Below, piece after piece: positions 7,747 through 15,159 of a stretch of DNA of 64,000 nucleotides. The position numbers and the translations under genes are program-made. Source of the stretch: Gammaproteobacteria bacterium (lineage in GTDB: Bacteria; Pseudomonadota; Gammaproteobacteria; DSM-16500); assembly GCA_031291175.1 (NCBI GenBank), contig JARLJO010000008.1:1-64000 (forward strand). The letters are read 5' to 3'. Numbering within the stretch: the stretch's first letter is position 1; the number at the start of each line of letters is the position of its first letter. The notes beneath the pieces were generated by a model that did not search any database, was not told the DNA's origin, and worked only from the letters and a program-made list of their open reading frames with translations.

Positions 7747-9453
7747 ATTAAATTTAAATGACCCTATATAGGTACTCCAGTTAGCATCTGGCGCAGTTGA
7801 GAGCATATATTCTGCTGTATACCAAAAAGTACAGTCGTCACTAGGATCAACAGCTAAGCTCGTGTAATCATCCCATCGATTTCTTTGATCATCGCCACTT
7901 GTTGGCTGGAGTTGTGATCCTGATCCCTCAATGATAGAGTTTTCAGATCGAAGCGTATTCAGCGGATCCAAAAATACACGCCCAGTATAGCGTATCGCTG
8001 GATATAAATTGTTGCCTGAAGCGTTATAACCTAACCCAATATTTCCCATTTTGTCCATTGCAATACTACCGTACCAACGAGAAATAGAATCTGGTTGCGT
8101 ATAAGTATTTTGTTGATATAAAGCTATTTTATTGTTTTTGATTCTTATCTCATACCAGCGAACTCCCGCAACTAAATTGCCCGCATCTACAGTATGATTT
8201 AGTACTAATGCCTGATAATTTCCAAAGTTACGATATGCAAAACGGTACATGAAATCCTGATCAATCACGCTAAGTTTATCTGTTGTTCCTTTTTGTGGGA
8301 CACAATTACCAGTTACTGCTGGGTTAGGCTCTCCACAGTTACCTGCGAGCAAATTGAATGGTTTAACAGATATATTGGTAGGGCCGGTGAATGAAGATTG
8401 ACTTACATTCGACCAATTTATTTGGAACTTCCATATATGAATATTGCTTAGTGGGGCTTGATTGCTACTCACTTCTGCAAAATCATTAGGTGGGTTAGGC
8501 AGGCCTCCTCTGTCAAATCCAGCAAAATAATTCGGAGAACCATTCGGTGGTAAATTAGTACCATCTAAATCGGCTGGAAGCATACTGTCTGACTGTAGAC
8601 CTGAGCAAAACATTCGGGCACCTGGATCTCCAGCTAACATTTTATCTCTTTCAAAAGCACATGCCTGACCACCAACAAAACTTGTACCCTGAAACATGTT
8701 AAAGCTCATGTAGTAAGCATCTGGCCAAACGCCTAATTTTCCATAATCATTAAAGACGCTTCCAAAGTCATACTCATAACGATCATACGCCCCTCTGGGG
8801 TCATCGGTTTTGGAAATTGCTATGCATTGACGATAAGGTGCAGACGAAACAAATTGTGTCATTACCCAACGATTCGCCAAGCGATCGTATTTAACAATAG
8901 GATCTCCATCGTTATTGGTCGCGCAACGCCCCGGAAAGCCACTCCACAAGGTATTTCCTGAGGTTTGACCTTGAAGCAAATGACCTGCTTTATCAAAGAC
9001 TGCAAAAGAAGAATTGACCCACTGGACGATAAAATTTTTCCCTACGTCAAGATTGACATCGGATGGGGTAAAGGTAAATGCATATGGGGTTCCGTTAGTA
9101 TTAATGAACCCTTTACCTAATCCTTGTATTGTTAAACCGGGAGTAACGGGAAGTGTCAATCTTGATGTTGTTTGAATAGCCATATCATTTTGAATAACAT
9201 ATTTATAAGGATAGCGATGGGGCGGAAGCATTCCTAATCGTGCAATATTTTTTTCAAATGATTCAGGCTGAATCGCTTTGATATCACGTAACTGGTGTGA
9301 GACATCATGATATAGTGCGGTAGACACCCACGGTTTTAACATCGGCTGTGGTGGTTTTTTTAATGATGTAGCTGCTGCTGCATTAGGAAAAATAGAATTT
9401 ATGAATACTACTGATCCTAGAAAATAAAAAGATAATTTTGACATGAATTGCAC
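7735..9453 (-). CDS. Secreted protein, probably a beta-propeller-like exoprotein
   Basis: A signal peptide is clear: MSKLSFYFLGSVVFINSIFP followed by NAAAA, giving an exported protein of about 545 residues. The body is rich in Trp, Tyr, Asn and Gly with repeated strands, for example DGDPIVKYDRLANRWVMTQF, KLGVWPDAYYMSFNMF and NRWDDYTSLAVDPSDDCTFW. The repeated blocks (a data line, then 'YD...RW', then a strand with W) suggest a bladed beta-propeller of sialidase-like shape. Four or more scattered cysteines may form disulphides in the periplasm or outside. It follows the barrel gene by 9 bp on the same strand, so the two form an operon. I do not know a function. The ATG at 9444 is an equally good start. 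Confidence 0.65.
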   Translation of the reverse strand: MQFMSKLSFYFLGSVVFINSIFPNAAAATSLKKPPQPMLKPWVSTALYHDVSHQLRDIKAIQPESFEKNIARLGMLPPHRYPYKYVIQNDMAIQTTSRLTLPVTPGLTIQGLGKGFINTNGTPYAFTFTPSDVNLDVGKNFIVQWVNSSFAVFDKAGHLLQGQTSGNTLWSGFPGRCATNNDGDPIVKYDRLANRWVMTQFVSSAPYRQCIAISKTDDPRGAYDRYEYDFGSVFNDYGKLGVWPDAYYMSFNMFQGTSFVGGQACAFERDKMLAGDPGARMFCSGLQSDSMLPADLDGTNLPPNGSPNYFAGFDRGGLPNPPNDFAEVSSNQAPLSNIHIWKFQINWSNVSQSSFTGPTNISVKPFNLLAGNCGEPNPAVTGNCVPQKGTTDKLSVIDQDFMYRFAYRNFGNYQALVLNHTVDAGNLVAGVRWYEIRIKNNKIALYQQNTYTQPDSISRWYGSIAMDKMGNIGLGYNASGNNLYPAIRYTGRVFLDPLNTLRSENSIIEGSGSQLQPTSGDDQRNRWDDYTSLAVDPSDDCTFWYTAEYMLSTAPDANWSTYIGSFKFNNCR

Positions 9454-9462
9454 CTTGAAATA

Positions 9463-10158
9463 TTAGCAAAATGTATATCGCAGCCCGATTGCAATTAAAT
9501 TGTAACTAATATTGCTAATGCGACTATCGTTAAAGCGATTTATGCCTTTCCATTCTAACTGACCCGAAATATTTTTATTGAATTGATATTCTGCTCCAGC
9601 TCCATAGAGTAGGCCTGGGGCATTTGATGTTGTTGTATAAGAGCCTGGGTTAAAAAAAACTGACCCTTTGGGGTCATTTACGTTGAGTTCGGAATGTATT
9701 ATTGCTATGCCTAATTTCGCAAACAAGTTTATTTTCGTTTCTGCAAGCGGTAAATAACCGACCCCATTTAATCCATAAGAATAGCTTTGTAGTTTTCCGC
9801 TCCATTGACCAGTTTCTGTCGTAACATTATTTGCAAAACTACTTAAATCTTGTTTTCCCCAGTAGGTTACATCTGCTTCTGCACCAAAATAAGGAGTAAA
9901 GTTATAGCCCACGTTTATGTAGCCTGTTGTTACACCGCGTGTTTGGAGTGTATATACATCACTTGTATTTGCAGAGAGTGTTCCACCACTATTAGAGAAT
10001 AATTCACTTTTTACAACGGTATTACTTGGGCCGAATCCCAAACCAAGGCCTAAATCACCATAAAAACCATGCTGTGCAGCAAAAGTCATATTAGAAGCTA
10101 TTATTGCTAGCAGCATTAAGCTTGCTCTTTTAAATATTTTTTTCAATTTTAAATCCAT
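9463..10158 (-). CDS. Outer membrane beta-barrel protein
   Basis: I start at the ATG at 10158 because it gives a proper signal peptide (KIFKRASLMLLAIIASNMTF, cut near AQHG). The longer frame from 10233 would place 25 unlikely residues before it. The mature protein of about 210 residues has alternating amphipathic strands with Gly and aromatic residues (FYGDLGLGLGFGP, TTGYINVGYNFTPYFGAEADV, SYGLNGVGYLP) and ends in LIAIGLRYTFC, close to the terminal aromatic signature of BamA substrates but with an extra Cys as last residue. It resembles the eight-strand OmpA/OmpW-sized barrels that Legionellales encode in many copies. The secreted-protein gene follows immediately. Confidence 0.8.
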   Translation of the reverse strand: MDLKLKKIFKRASLMLLAIIASNMTFAAQHGFYGDLGLGLGFGPSNTVVKSELFSNSGGTLSANTSDVYTLQTRGVTTGYINVGYNFTPYFGAEADVTYWGKQDLSSFANNVTTETGQWSGKLQSYSYGLNGVGYLPLAETKINLFAKLGIAIIHSELNVNDPKGSVFFNPGSYTTTSNAPGLLYGAGAEYQFNKNISGQLEWKGINRFNDSRISNISYNLIAIGLRYTFC

Positions 10159-10689
10159 TTTAATAAAATCCGTGATTAAAGTATAAAGAGAGAATGGCTG
10201 GGAAATAGAGTCACTCGCCACAAATGGGGACATACATTTTCAGTTGAAATTTTTAGAGCGGCTTGAAAAGATTTTCATTATGCAGCGTGCTTAATGTCAC
10301 AGATTTTTTCTGTTTAAATGGCCGCTACAAAATGACAAATTTCATCAGACGCTAGCATCTTATAAAAATTTTTCTCATACTGCAATAGTGTTGCAGTCTA
10401 GCCAGCGCTATAACATTTTATCTAATTGAGATTTAGTAGATATCAAATTTGATGGGCTGGCCCGTCAAGCGGTTTTGTGAACAAAGAAAGTAGTCGACAG
10501 TTCAAAGAAAAGGCATCTGCTTAGTCTTGACGTGGTTTTGTCACAAAAAAGCCATAGATTAGTTATAATCAGCAGTATGGTAACAAGCGGATTAATCCGT
10601 TGAGTCGCAAGCTTTTGTAATTATCTAGCGCAAATATTGACAGGCGTCATGAATAAATGTCAGGGTTGGCGGCGCTATTTTTTAAGCGT
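10159..10689. other. Long non-coding stretch upstream of the barrel gene
   Basis: About 530 bp without a supportable gene. Reading minus, TATACT (10180-10185) lies about 25 bp before the barrel start and could be a -10 element; I see no convincing -35. Otherwise it is AT-rich, with no long palindrome and no tRNA. It separates the exported-protein operon from two decayed reading frames. Confidence 0.4.
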
Positions 10690-11211
10690 TTATCTTATCC
10701 GCGGACTTTGGTAGCTAGATGAAGCTGCTATTGATGGTTCACGATAAACAAATACTTCAATGTCAGGCGATGTCTCGCGTAAATCGCGATGAAGGGCGTA
10801 CGCTTGCCCCATGGAAAGCAGGTAAGCTAAATCACCAACTTTATTAGTGTCGATTTTTTCCCGATGAATATGTGAGTCATAATTTTCTGGTAATACAGAA
10901 GGCATGCCACAAGTAAGCGGTAGCTTGGATTTTTCAGGATCGAGTTGCTGATGGCTTTCTAAATACGTTTTCCAAGTAATAGGTGTGCTTTCTCCTTTTA
11001 AATACAGACGGGGCTCGGCTAAGTCTTTTATTTTGGTGGTATAGAGCTGATGCCCGGAGCCGATTTTTTTTGTTAAAAAGCTTTCTTTTTTTTGTATTTT
11101 CTCCTGGAAGTTTTGTAAAAACTCATTTTTTATTATAGTTTGTATTGCCTGGGAATGGTTGGAAAATCTACCAAGCGTATCGAAACCGCAAGCATCAAAA
11201 TGGTGAGCATA
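10690..11211 (-). pseudogene. 5'-truncated gene of unknown family
   Basis: The only ATG (10905) gives 71 residues, but the same frame is open back to a stop at 11212-11214 and reads sensibly: FLTKKIGSGHQLYTTKIKDL, then PRLYLKGESTPITWKTYLES, then LPLTCGMPSVLPENY. Together these make 174 codons of normal-looking protein with no start codon at the upstream end. I take this as the C-terminal part of a larger protein whose beginning was lost. The last residues are Ser-rich and basic (SSSYQSPRIR). The family is not recognised. A second headless frame follows upstream on the same strand, so a deletion or rearrangement near 11.2 kb is likely. Confidence 0.5.
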
Positions 11212-11268
11212 TTACGACGGCGATGGATGCCTTAGAAAAAAGATATAATTCGCAAATCAAAACAAGTT

Positions 11269-11287
11269 AGCCATGCTAAGCATGGCT
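11269..11287. repeat. Short perfect palindrome
   Basis: AGCCATGCT and AGCATGGCT pair over 9 bp around a single A. It lies between the two truncated minus-strand frames. No T-run follows on either strand, so I do not call it a terminator. Confidence 0.4.
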
Positions 11288-11316
11288 CTGCGTGGCCGTT
11301 TCAGTTCTATAAAATT

Positions 11317-11814
11317 TTATTGTATTGAGCATCTAAAAGGCCTGTCTTCTTTGAGATATTTAATTTTCTTATGATCTATATCTGCTTTGCAGCTTAAATA
11401 AATCTCAACAAGTAAGCCCTGTAATTTTTGTAACTCTTTAATACGGGTTACAAATACTTTAAGCCCTTCTGGGGATTTTTTATTTTGTTGACAGCTTTCT
11501 TTTGCTGATTGAATGTTAAATTCCAATGTTTTATCTTTGTTTTTTAAAGCATTGGTTTTATGCAAATGCAATATAAGGTCGAGTACGGCTTCGCATGTAC
11601 TCATAGCCTCCACTATACCGCGAAAATCAAAATCAGATCGTTCGTTTAGTAATCCAGTTTTTGCAGCTGTATAATTCAAGTCTAGTACTTCAATTGCCTT
11701 GTCTAGTCCTGAGAGATGTATGCTTAATTCAGTTTGGGGTGGGACTATTTTTTCTTCGGCGGGTTGGCTGGGTTTTTTTGCAAATAAACGTGGGCTAGAC
11801 GTGGCAATTACCTT
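11317..11814 (-). pseudogene. Headless alpha-helical gene, unknown family
   Basis: The recognisable C-terminal part has AMSTCEAVLDLILHLHKTNA and VFVTRIKELQKLQGLLVEIY, a helical bundle with leucine spacing. The nearest possible start is a TTG at 11679 (120 residues), but the frame stays open and protein-like upstream (SPRLFAKKPSQPAEE, then TELSIHLSGLDKAIEVLDLN) until a stop just above 11814, with no ATG or GTG in between. I infer loss of the 5' end. A proline-rich linker followed by a helical bundle is common in effector C-termini, but there is no positive evidence for that. It could still be a functional gene using TTG. Confidence 0.45.
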
Positions 11815-11904
11815 TTAGTGCGGGCTTTAAAATAATTTAAGCATTTTAGTCGTAATGCATAATACTAACAAGAATTCATTGGCGGCATTATGTAATGCAG
11901 AAAT

Positions 11905-11963
11905 GGGGTCAGGCTTGCGTTGTTGCGTATTAAGAATTAATGCAACAACGCAAGCCTGACCCC
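11905..11963. repeat. REP-like long palindrome (GGGGTCAGGCTTGCGTTG type)
   Basis: The left arm 11905-11928 and right arm 11940-11963 pair over 22 contiguous bases with one mismatch near the 11-nt loop. The outer sequence GGGGTCAGGCTTGCGTTGTT is, as I recall, the type found around REP-associated tyrosine transposases (RAYT/IS200-like) in gammaproteobacteria. No transposase gene is in the window, so this would be a non-autonomous copy. Comparison with a RAYT gene elsewhere in the genome would settle it. Confidence 0.7.
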
Positions 11964-12069
11964 GGTTTGTTTTAATCGACAATAAATGACAACAGGGGAT
12001 ACATAATCCTATGTAATTAATCATTAATCACATGATTTAAAGTGATTTTAATGATTAATGTCGTGGCTG

Positions 12070-12079
12070 TGGGACACTC
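12070..12079 (+). repeat. TGGGACACTC motif, left outer copy
   Basis: The same ten bases occur on the minus strand at 13672-13681, beside the tRNA fragment. The two inverted copies bracket the DUF3800/nuclease pair. They may be arm-type integrase sites of an older element. Confidence 0.35.
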
Positions 12080-12210
12080 AAGGGGCAGGTTAAGGAAAAA
12101 TACTGTCTAATTGGTGCAAAAAATAATCAAAAAAATAAATCAAAATCATATTTATGGGTATTGCGAAATAAGTTACTCTCCACCGCTAGTAGTTGAGCGA
12201 GGGTGAGAAT

Positions 12211-12936
12211 ATGGAAATGTACAATGTCTATTGCGATGAGTCGTGTCATTTAGAAAATGATCGCCAACCTATAATGGCTCTAGGCGCTATTTGGTGCCCT
12301 AAAGAAGAGCTGCCTCGCCTCTCTCAAGAAATATTAGATATTAAAAATAAGCACAATGCAAAAGGTGAGCTGAAATGGATAAAAGTATCTAGCTCGCGAA
12401 AGGATTTTTATTTTGATTTAATAAATTGGTTTTTTGCGGAACCTGCTATGCACTTTAGGGCGTTAGTGGTTTTAAACAAGCTAAGCCTTGACCACAAAAG
12501 CTTTAATCAAAACTCTCATGATGCCTTTTATTATAAGATGTATTTTTCGCTGCTTAATAAGCTCTTCAGTCCTGAGCATAAATATGATGTTTATCTAGAT
12601 ATTAAAGATACGCGGAGTCGCTTAAGAAATCGTAAGCTGAAAGAGATTTTATGCAATAACGTATATGACTTCACTGGTGAAATGATCGGGAAAATACAAA
12701 ATATACGTTCACATGAGTCTCATTTGGTTCAGCTAACAGATTTGTTTCTGGGCGCTTTAACCTATAAGCACAGAAATTTGGCTGGAAATGCAGCTAAGTT
12801 AGAAATTATTAAGCTTATTGAAGCTAAGCTTAAATATCCATCGACGCTAATGCGTTCCACTTCTCTGAGAGAAGAAAAGTTCAATCTGTTTTTATTTAGC
12901 CCACAAATACCCGCGCCAGTACAGAAGAGGGATTAA
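12211..12936 (+). CDS. DUF3800 protein (RNase H-like fold)
   Basis: The start is the ATG at 12211, preceded by GAGGGTGAG; a TTG six codons earlier is less likely. The N-terminus has the DUF3800 signature YCDESC (residues 7-12; the family has Y-x-DES-G). It continues with the strand IMALGAIWC, the central acid in LDIKDTRSR and the C-terminal QLTDLFLGALTY, corresponding to the family's QLaDliaGa. DUF3800 proteins are predicted RNase H-like nucleases, common in defence islands and mobile elements, with no firmly established activity. The next gene starts one base after its stop, so the two are translationally coupled and probably act together. Confidence 0.85.
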   Translation: MEMYNVYCDESCHLENDRQPIMALGAIWCPKEELPRLSQEILDIKNKHNAKGELKWIKVSSSRKDFYFDLINWFFAEPAMHFRALVVLNKLSLDHKSFNQNSHDAFYYKMYFSLLNKLFSPEHKYDVYLDIKDTRSRLRNRKLKEILCNNVYDFTGEMIGKIQNIRSHESHLVQLTDLFLGALTYKHRNLAGNAAKLEIIKLIEAKLKYPSTLMRSTSLREEKFNLFLFSPQIPAPVQKRD

Positions 12937-12937
12937 A

Positions 12938-13432
12938 GTGACAATAGTACCTTCTTGGTTGCCCGCATTGTTCAAGGTTAGCCCTTGGGATCACAATACT
13001 TTTGATTTATTACATGAAATATTTCATCGCGACTTTATATCTAGCCCGGTTTGTTATGAGGGCCATAAAGTAAGGCAATACTCTTATGAGTTGGAAGATG
13101 GGAAAGAAAAATCGTTCTGGCATTTGACGACCCGAGAGGATGGGCAAGGAGGGGTTCGATTGCCGGATCTCCGGCGCTCCGAACGTTTGCCTTGGCTGAA
13201 GAATATAATCGAAAACGCGAGTCATTCGGATATTCTGACCTGGGAGTCAACTGAAGGTGATGGAGTCATTAAAATTTATGTGTGGCTAAAGGACCATGAC
13301 TACGTGGCGATTATGAAGAAACCGAGACAGGGCGCTTTGATTTTGTTGACGGCTCATTGGCTGGAATATCCAAATGCCAAAAAGAAGCTAATGAAGAAGT
13401 ATAACTCTAGAAATGGAAAAGCCAACGCATAA
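12938..13432 (+). CDS. Probable BECR-fold RNase (RelE/Barnase-EndoU-ColicinE5-like), toxin candidate
   Basis: This 164-residue protein begins with GTG, one base after the DUF3800 stop. The order of elements resembles BECR-fold nucleases found in phages and mobile elements: SFWHLTTRE with His62, RLPDLRRSERLPWLKNIIEN (R-x-PD...R-x-x-R-x-x-W), a TWE strand, IKIYVWLKDHDYVAIMKKP and a closing LLTAHWLEYPNAKKKLMKKY. In that fold the His, Arg and late Thr-Ala-x-x residues line an RNA-cleaving pocket. I am inferring this from the pattern; I do not recognise a named family. Coupling to DUF3800 suggests that one protein modulates or cooperates with the other. There is no signal peptide, so it acts in the cytoplasm. 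Confidence 0.55.
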   Translation: MTIVPSWLPALFKVSPWDHNTFDLLHEIFHRDFISSPVCYEGHKVRQYSYELEDGKEKSFWHLTTREDGQGGVRLPDLRRSERLPWLKNIIENASHSDILTWESTEGDGVIKIYVWLKDHDYVAIMKKPRQGALILLTAHWLEYPNAKKKLMKKYNSRNGKANA

Positions 13433-13439
13433 CGTTGGC
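13421..13439. terminator. Small hairpin at the end of the DUF3800/nuclease pair
   Basis: GCCAACG and CGTTGGC pair over 7 bp around CATAA and include the last codons and stop. There is no T-run after it, so it is at best a weak terminator. Confidence 0.3.
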
Positions 13440-13601
13440 TCAACTCCTTCTGCCTTGGGCAGATGAGATAATTATATTATGTACTACTGTCATCAATATA
13501 TCAATAGGTTGCCGAGTAAATATTTCTCAAAAGATCTAATATTGCTCAATATAAAACCTTCCTGCTTGTTGCTAGCTTAGAAGAAATCAAAATAAAAACA
13601 C

Positions 13602-13649
13602 TTAAATAATCAAAGAGCCTCGCTGTTTTGAGTTGTCTTTTGCTGTCAT
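13602..13649 (-). pseudogene. Relic of an integrase gene start (15 codons)
   Basis: A minus-strand ATG at 13649 opens a short frame, MTAKDNSKQRGSLII, ending in TAA. The opening resembles the first residues of tyrosine recombinases of the type that sits beside a tRNA att site. Upstream of it, toward the tRNA fragment, are two TGGGACA repeats spaced 11 bp (minus strand of 13664-13681), which look like integrase arm sites. I read this as the last trace of an integrase belonging to an older element left of the att repeat. The peptide is short, so this is tentative. Confidence 0.3.
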
Positions 13650-13663
13650 GTGTTTTTTGTTAT

Positions 13664-13681
13664 TGTCCCAGGAGTGTCCCA
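13664..13681 (-). repeat. Paired TGGGACA repeats, possible arm sites of an older element
   Basis: TGTCCCA occurs at 13664-13670 and 13675-13681 on the plus strand, 11 bp apart, one helical turn. The second is part of GAGTGTCCCA, the inverse of TGGGACACTC at 12070. Integrase arm sites are typically short repeats phased like this. Confidence 0.4.
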
Positions 13682-13727
13682 GAGGAGGTAGTTGGTGTGC
13701 GTAAATTTTGGCATATGATTGATTTTA

Positions 13728-13774
13728 TTGGTGGGCCCACTAGGACTTGAACCTAGGACCAAAGGATTATGAGT
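13728..13774. repeat. att repeat (tRNA 3'-half fragment), left end of island
   Basis: These 47 bp are identical to 27454-27500, the 3' half of the tRNA(CAU) gene including the CCA end. After base 13774 (GAGT) the sequence departs from tRNA, so this copy is not a tRNA gene. The direct repeat defines an inserted element of about 13.7 kb with the integrase just inside this end. Confidence 0.93.
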
Positions 13775-13788
13775 TCCAAAAATGCTGG

Positions 13789-13918
13789 TTCTAGCCACTT
13801 CTACATATTCCGCAATACTTCTAAATACTCTATACATTCAGTATTTTACTGTCTATAATTCGTTCCAAATTCTTCTAGTCAGTTCTAAACAGTCTTTCTA
13901 CATGGCTTCTACATGAAA
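13789..13918 (+). repeat. Array of TTCTA repeats between att and integrase (arm-type sites)
   Basis: TTCTA occurs at 13789, 13799, 13819, 13873, 13883, 13896 and 13907, with spacings of 10, 20, 54, 10, 13 and 11 bp. The last pair, in TTCTACATGGCTTCTACATG, recurs almost unchanged at the other island end (27390-27414). Short repeats in helical phase between attachment site and int are the expected binding sites of the integrase arm domain or of an excisionase. Confidence 0.65.
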
Positions 13919-13923
13919 TGTGA

Positions 13924-15159
13924 GTGAAATATATGCGTATATCCAAGGGTAATGTTGAGAGGGCTAAAACCCCTTCTGATAAAGATCAGGCTTTCTATAG
14001 GGATGATAAGTTAAAGGGGTTTGCGCTTCGGGTCACAGCGAAGGGGGTTAAAAGTTTCGTGGTGGAAACATTGATTGGCAATAAAGTACGTCGTATCACT
14101 TTAGGCCAATATGGGAAGCTTACAGCGGTGCAAGCACGCAAAGAGGCCCAAAAAATCTTGGGCAAAATCGCCACCGGTGGTGATCCGGTTGCTGATCGGA
14201 AAGAAGCTAAAGTTAAGACTGTTACATTGAAAGAAGTATTTGATAAATACATACAGACCAGAAATTCACTTAAACCTACCACCATCGCTGATTACGAGCG
14301 TGTGATGCTTGAGTCATTTGATGATTGGAAAAAAAAGCCGCTTCTGGAGATTACCAAAGATATGGTGGCAAAACGTCATACAAGAGTTGGTGAGCGGAGT
14401 CATGCACGTGCAAATCTAGCTATGAGGCTACTTCGTGCATTATTCAATTTTGCTATGGGTCAGTATGAAGATACTAAGGGGCGTTCACTTATCACGGAAA
14501 ATCCGGTTAAACGATTATCGCAATCTCGTTCTTGGTTTCGAGTAGAGAAGCGACAGGGCTACATTAAAGCTCATGAGCTAAAGCCATGGTATGAGGGTGT
14601 ATCAAAGCTTGAAAATGAAGTCTTGCGTGATTATTTACTGCTAATGATTTTCACGGGTCTAAGAAGGCAAGAAGGTGCTCAGCTTAAATGGCGCCAGGTT
14701 GATTTGAATGCGAAAACGCTCACAATTAGTAACACTAAAAATAATTTAGCACACACTCTGCCGATTCCTGATTTTATAGAAGATATTTTCAAGCAGCGTA
14801 AAGAGTCGTCGGTAAATGAATATGTTTTCCCTGGCACGGGTGCTGGTGGTTACATTGTTGAGCCTCGTAAGCAAATGGTGAAGGTGATTGAGTCATCAGG
14901 TATTTCCTTCATTTTGCACGATTTAAGACGCACTTTTCTAACTGTAGCTGAAAGCTTAGATATTTCTGCCTATGCCGTGAAGCGATTGGCTAATCATAAG
15001 ATGAATAACGATGTAACATCAGGCTACATCATTACAGATGTTGAAAGATTGCGTAAGCCGATGCAGCAAATTGCGGATTATTTTATGAAATGCATGGGAA
15101 TTAAAGAAACAGAAATTACTCATATCGCAAGCAATCATAGAGAACGAGTTTGCAAATGA
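13924..15159 (+). CDS. int: P4-type tyrosine recombinase / integrase of the island
   Basis: The N-terminal 90 residues form a DUF4102-type arm-binding domain (KLKGFALRVTAKGVKSFVVE, then ITLGQYGKLTAVQARKEAQK). A SAM-like core-binding domain follows (residues 100-185), then the catalytic domain. Catalytic residues can be placed: Arg247 in TGLRRQEG, His332 and Arg335 in LHDLRRTF, His358 in LANHKM and the nucleophile Tyr368 in TSGYI. All are present, so the enzyme looks active. The start may be GTG at 13924 or ATG at 13933. It lies beside the att copy away from the intact tRNA and is transcribed inward. It would join and excise the island at the tRNA 3' half. It shares an ATGA overlap with the next gene. 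Confidence 0.95.
   Translation: MKYMRISKGNVERAKTPSDKDQAFYRDDKLKGFALRVTAKGVKSFVVETLIGNKVRRITLGQYGKLTAVQARKEAQKILGKIATGGDPVADRKEAKVKTVTLKEVFDKYIQTRNSLKPTTIADYERVMLESFDDWKKKPLLEITKDMVAKRHTRVGERSHARANLAMRLLRALFNFAMGQYEDTKGRSLITENPVKRLSQSRSWFRVEKRQGYIKAHELKPWYEGVSKLENEVLRDYLLLMIFTGLRRQEGAQLKWRQVDLNAKTLTISNTKNNLAHTLPIPDFIEDIFKQRKESSVNEYVFPGTGAGGYIVEPRKQMVKVIESSGISFILHDLRRTFLTVAESLDISAYAVKRLANHKMNNDVTSGYIITDVERLRKPMQQIADYFMKCMGIKETEITHIASNHRERVCK

Noticed and set aside
11139-11270. Plus-strand frame containing WKIYQAYRNRKHQNGEHITT
   Set aside because: It reads like protein for about 43 codons but has no start, overlaps the better-supported minus-strand frame and matches nothing I know. It may be the 3' tail of a deleted gene.
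11827-12024. 65-codon minus-strand reading frame
   Set aside because: It runs straight through the long GGGGTCAGGCTTG palindrome, which explains the open frame; the peptide has no protein-like features.
13728-13774. Possible second tRNA gene
   Set aside because: Only the 3' half of the tRNA is present; after GAGT the sequence cannot form the anticodon, D or acceptor 5' parts. It is the att copy left by integration.
13646-13837. 63-codon minus-strand reading frame over the att repeat
   Set aside because: It spans the tRNA fragment and non-coding arm sites, so it is a chance frame.
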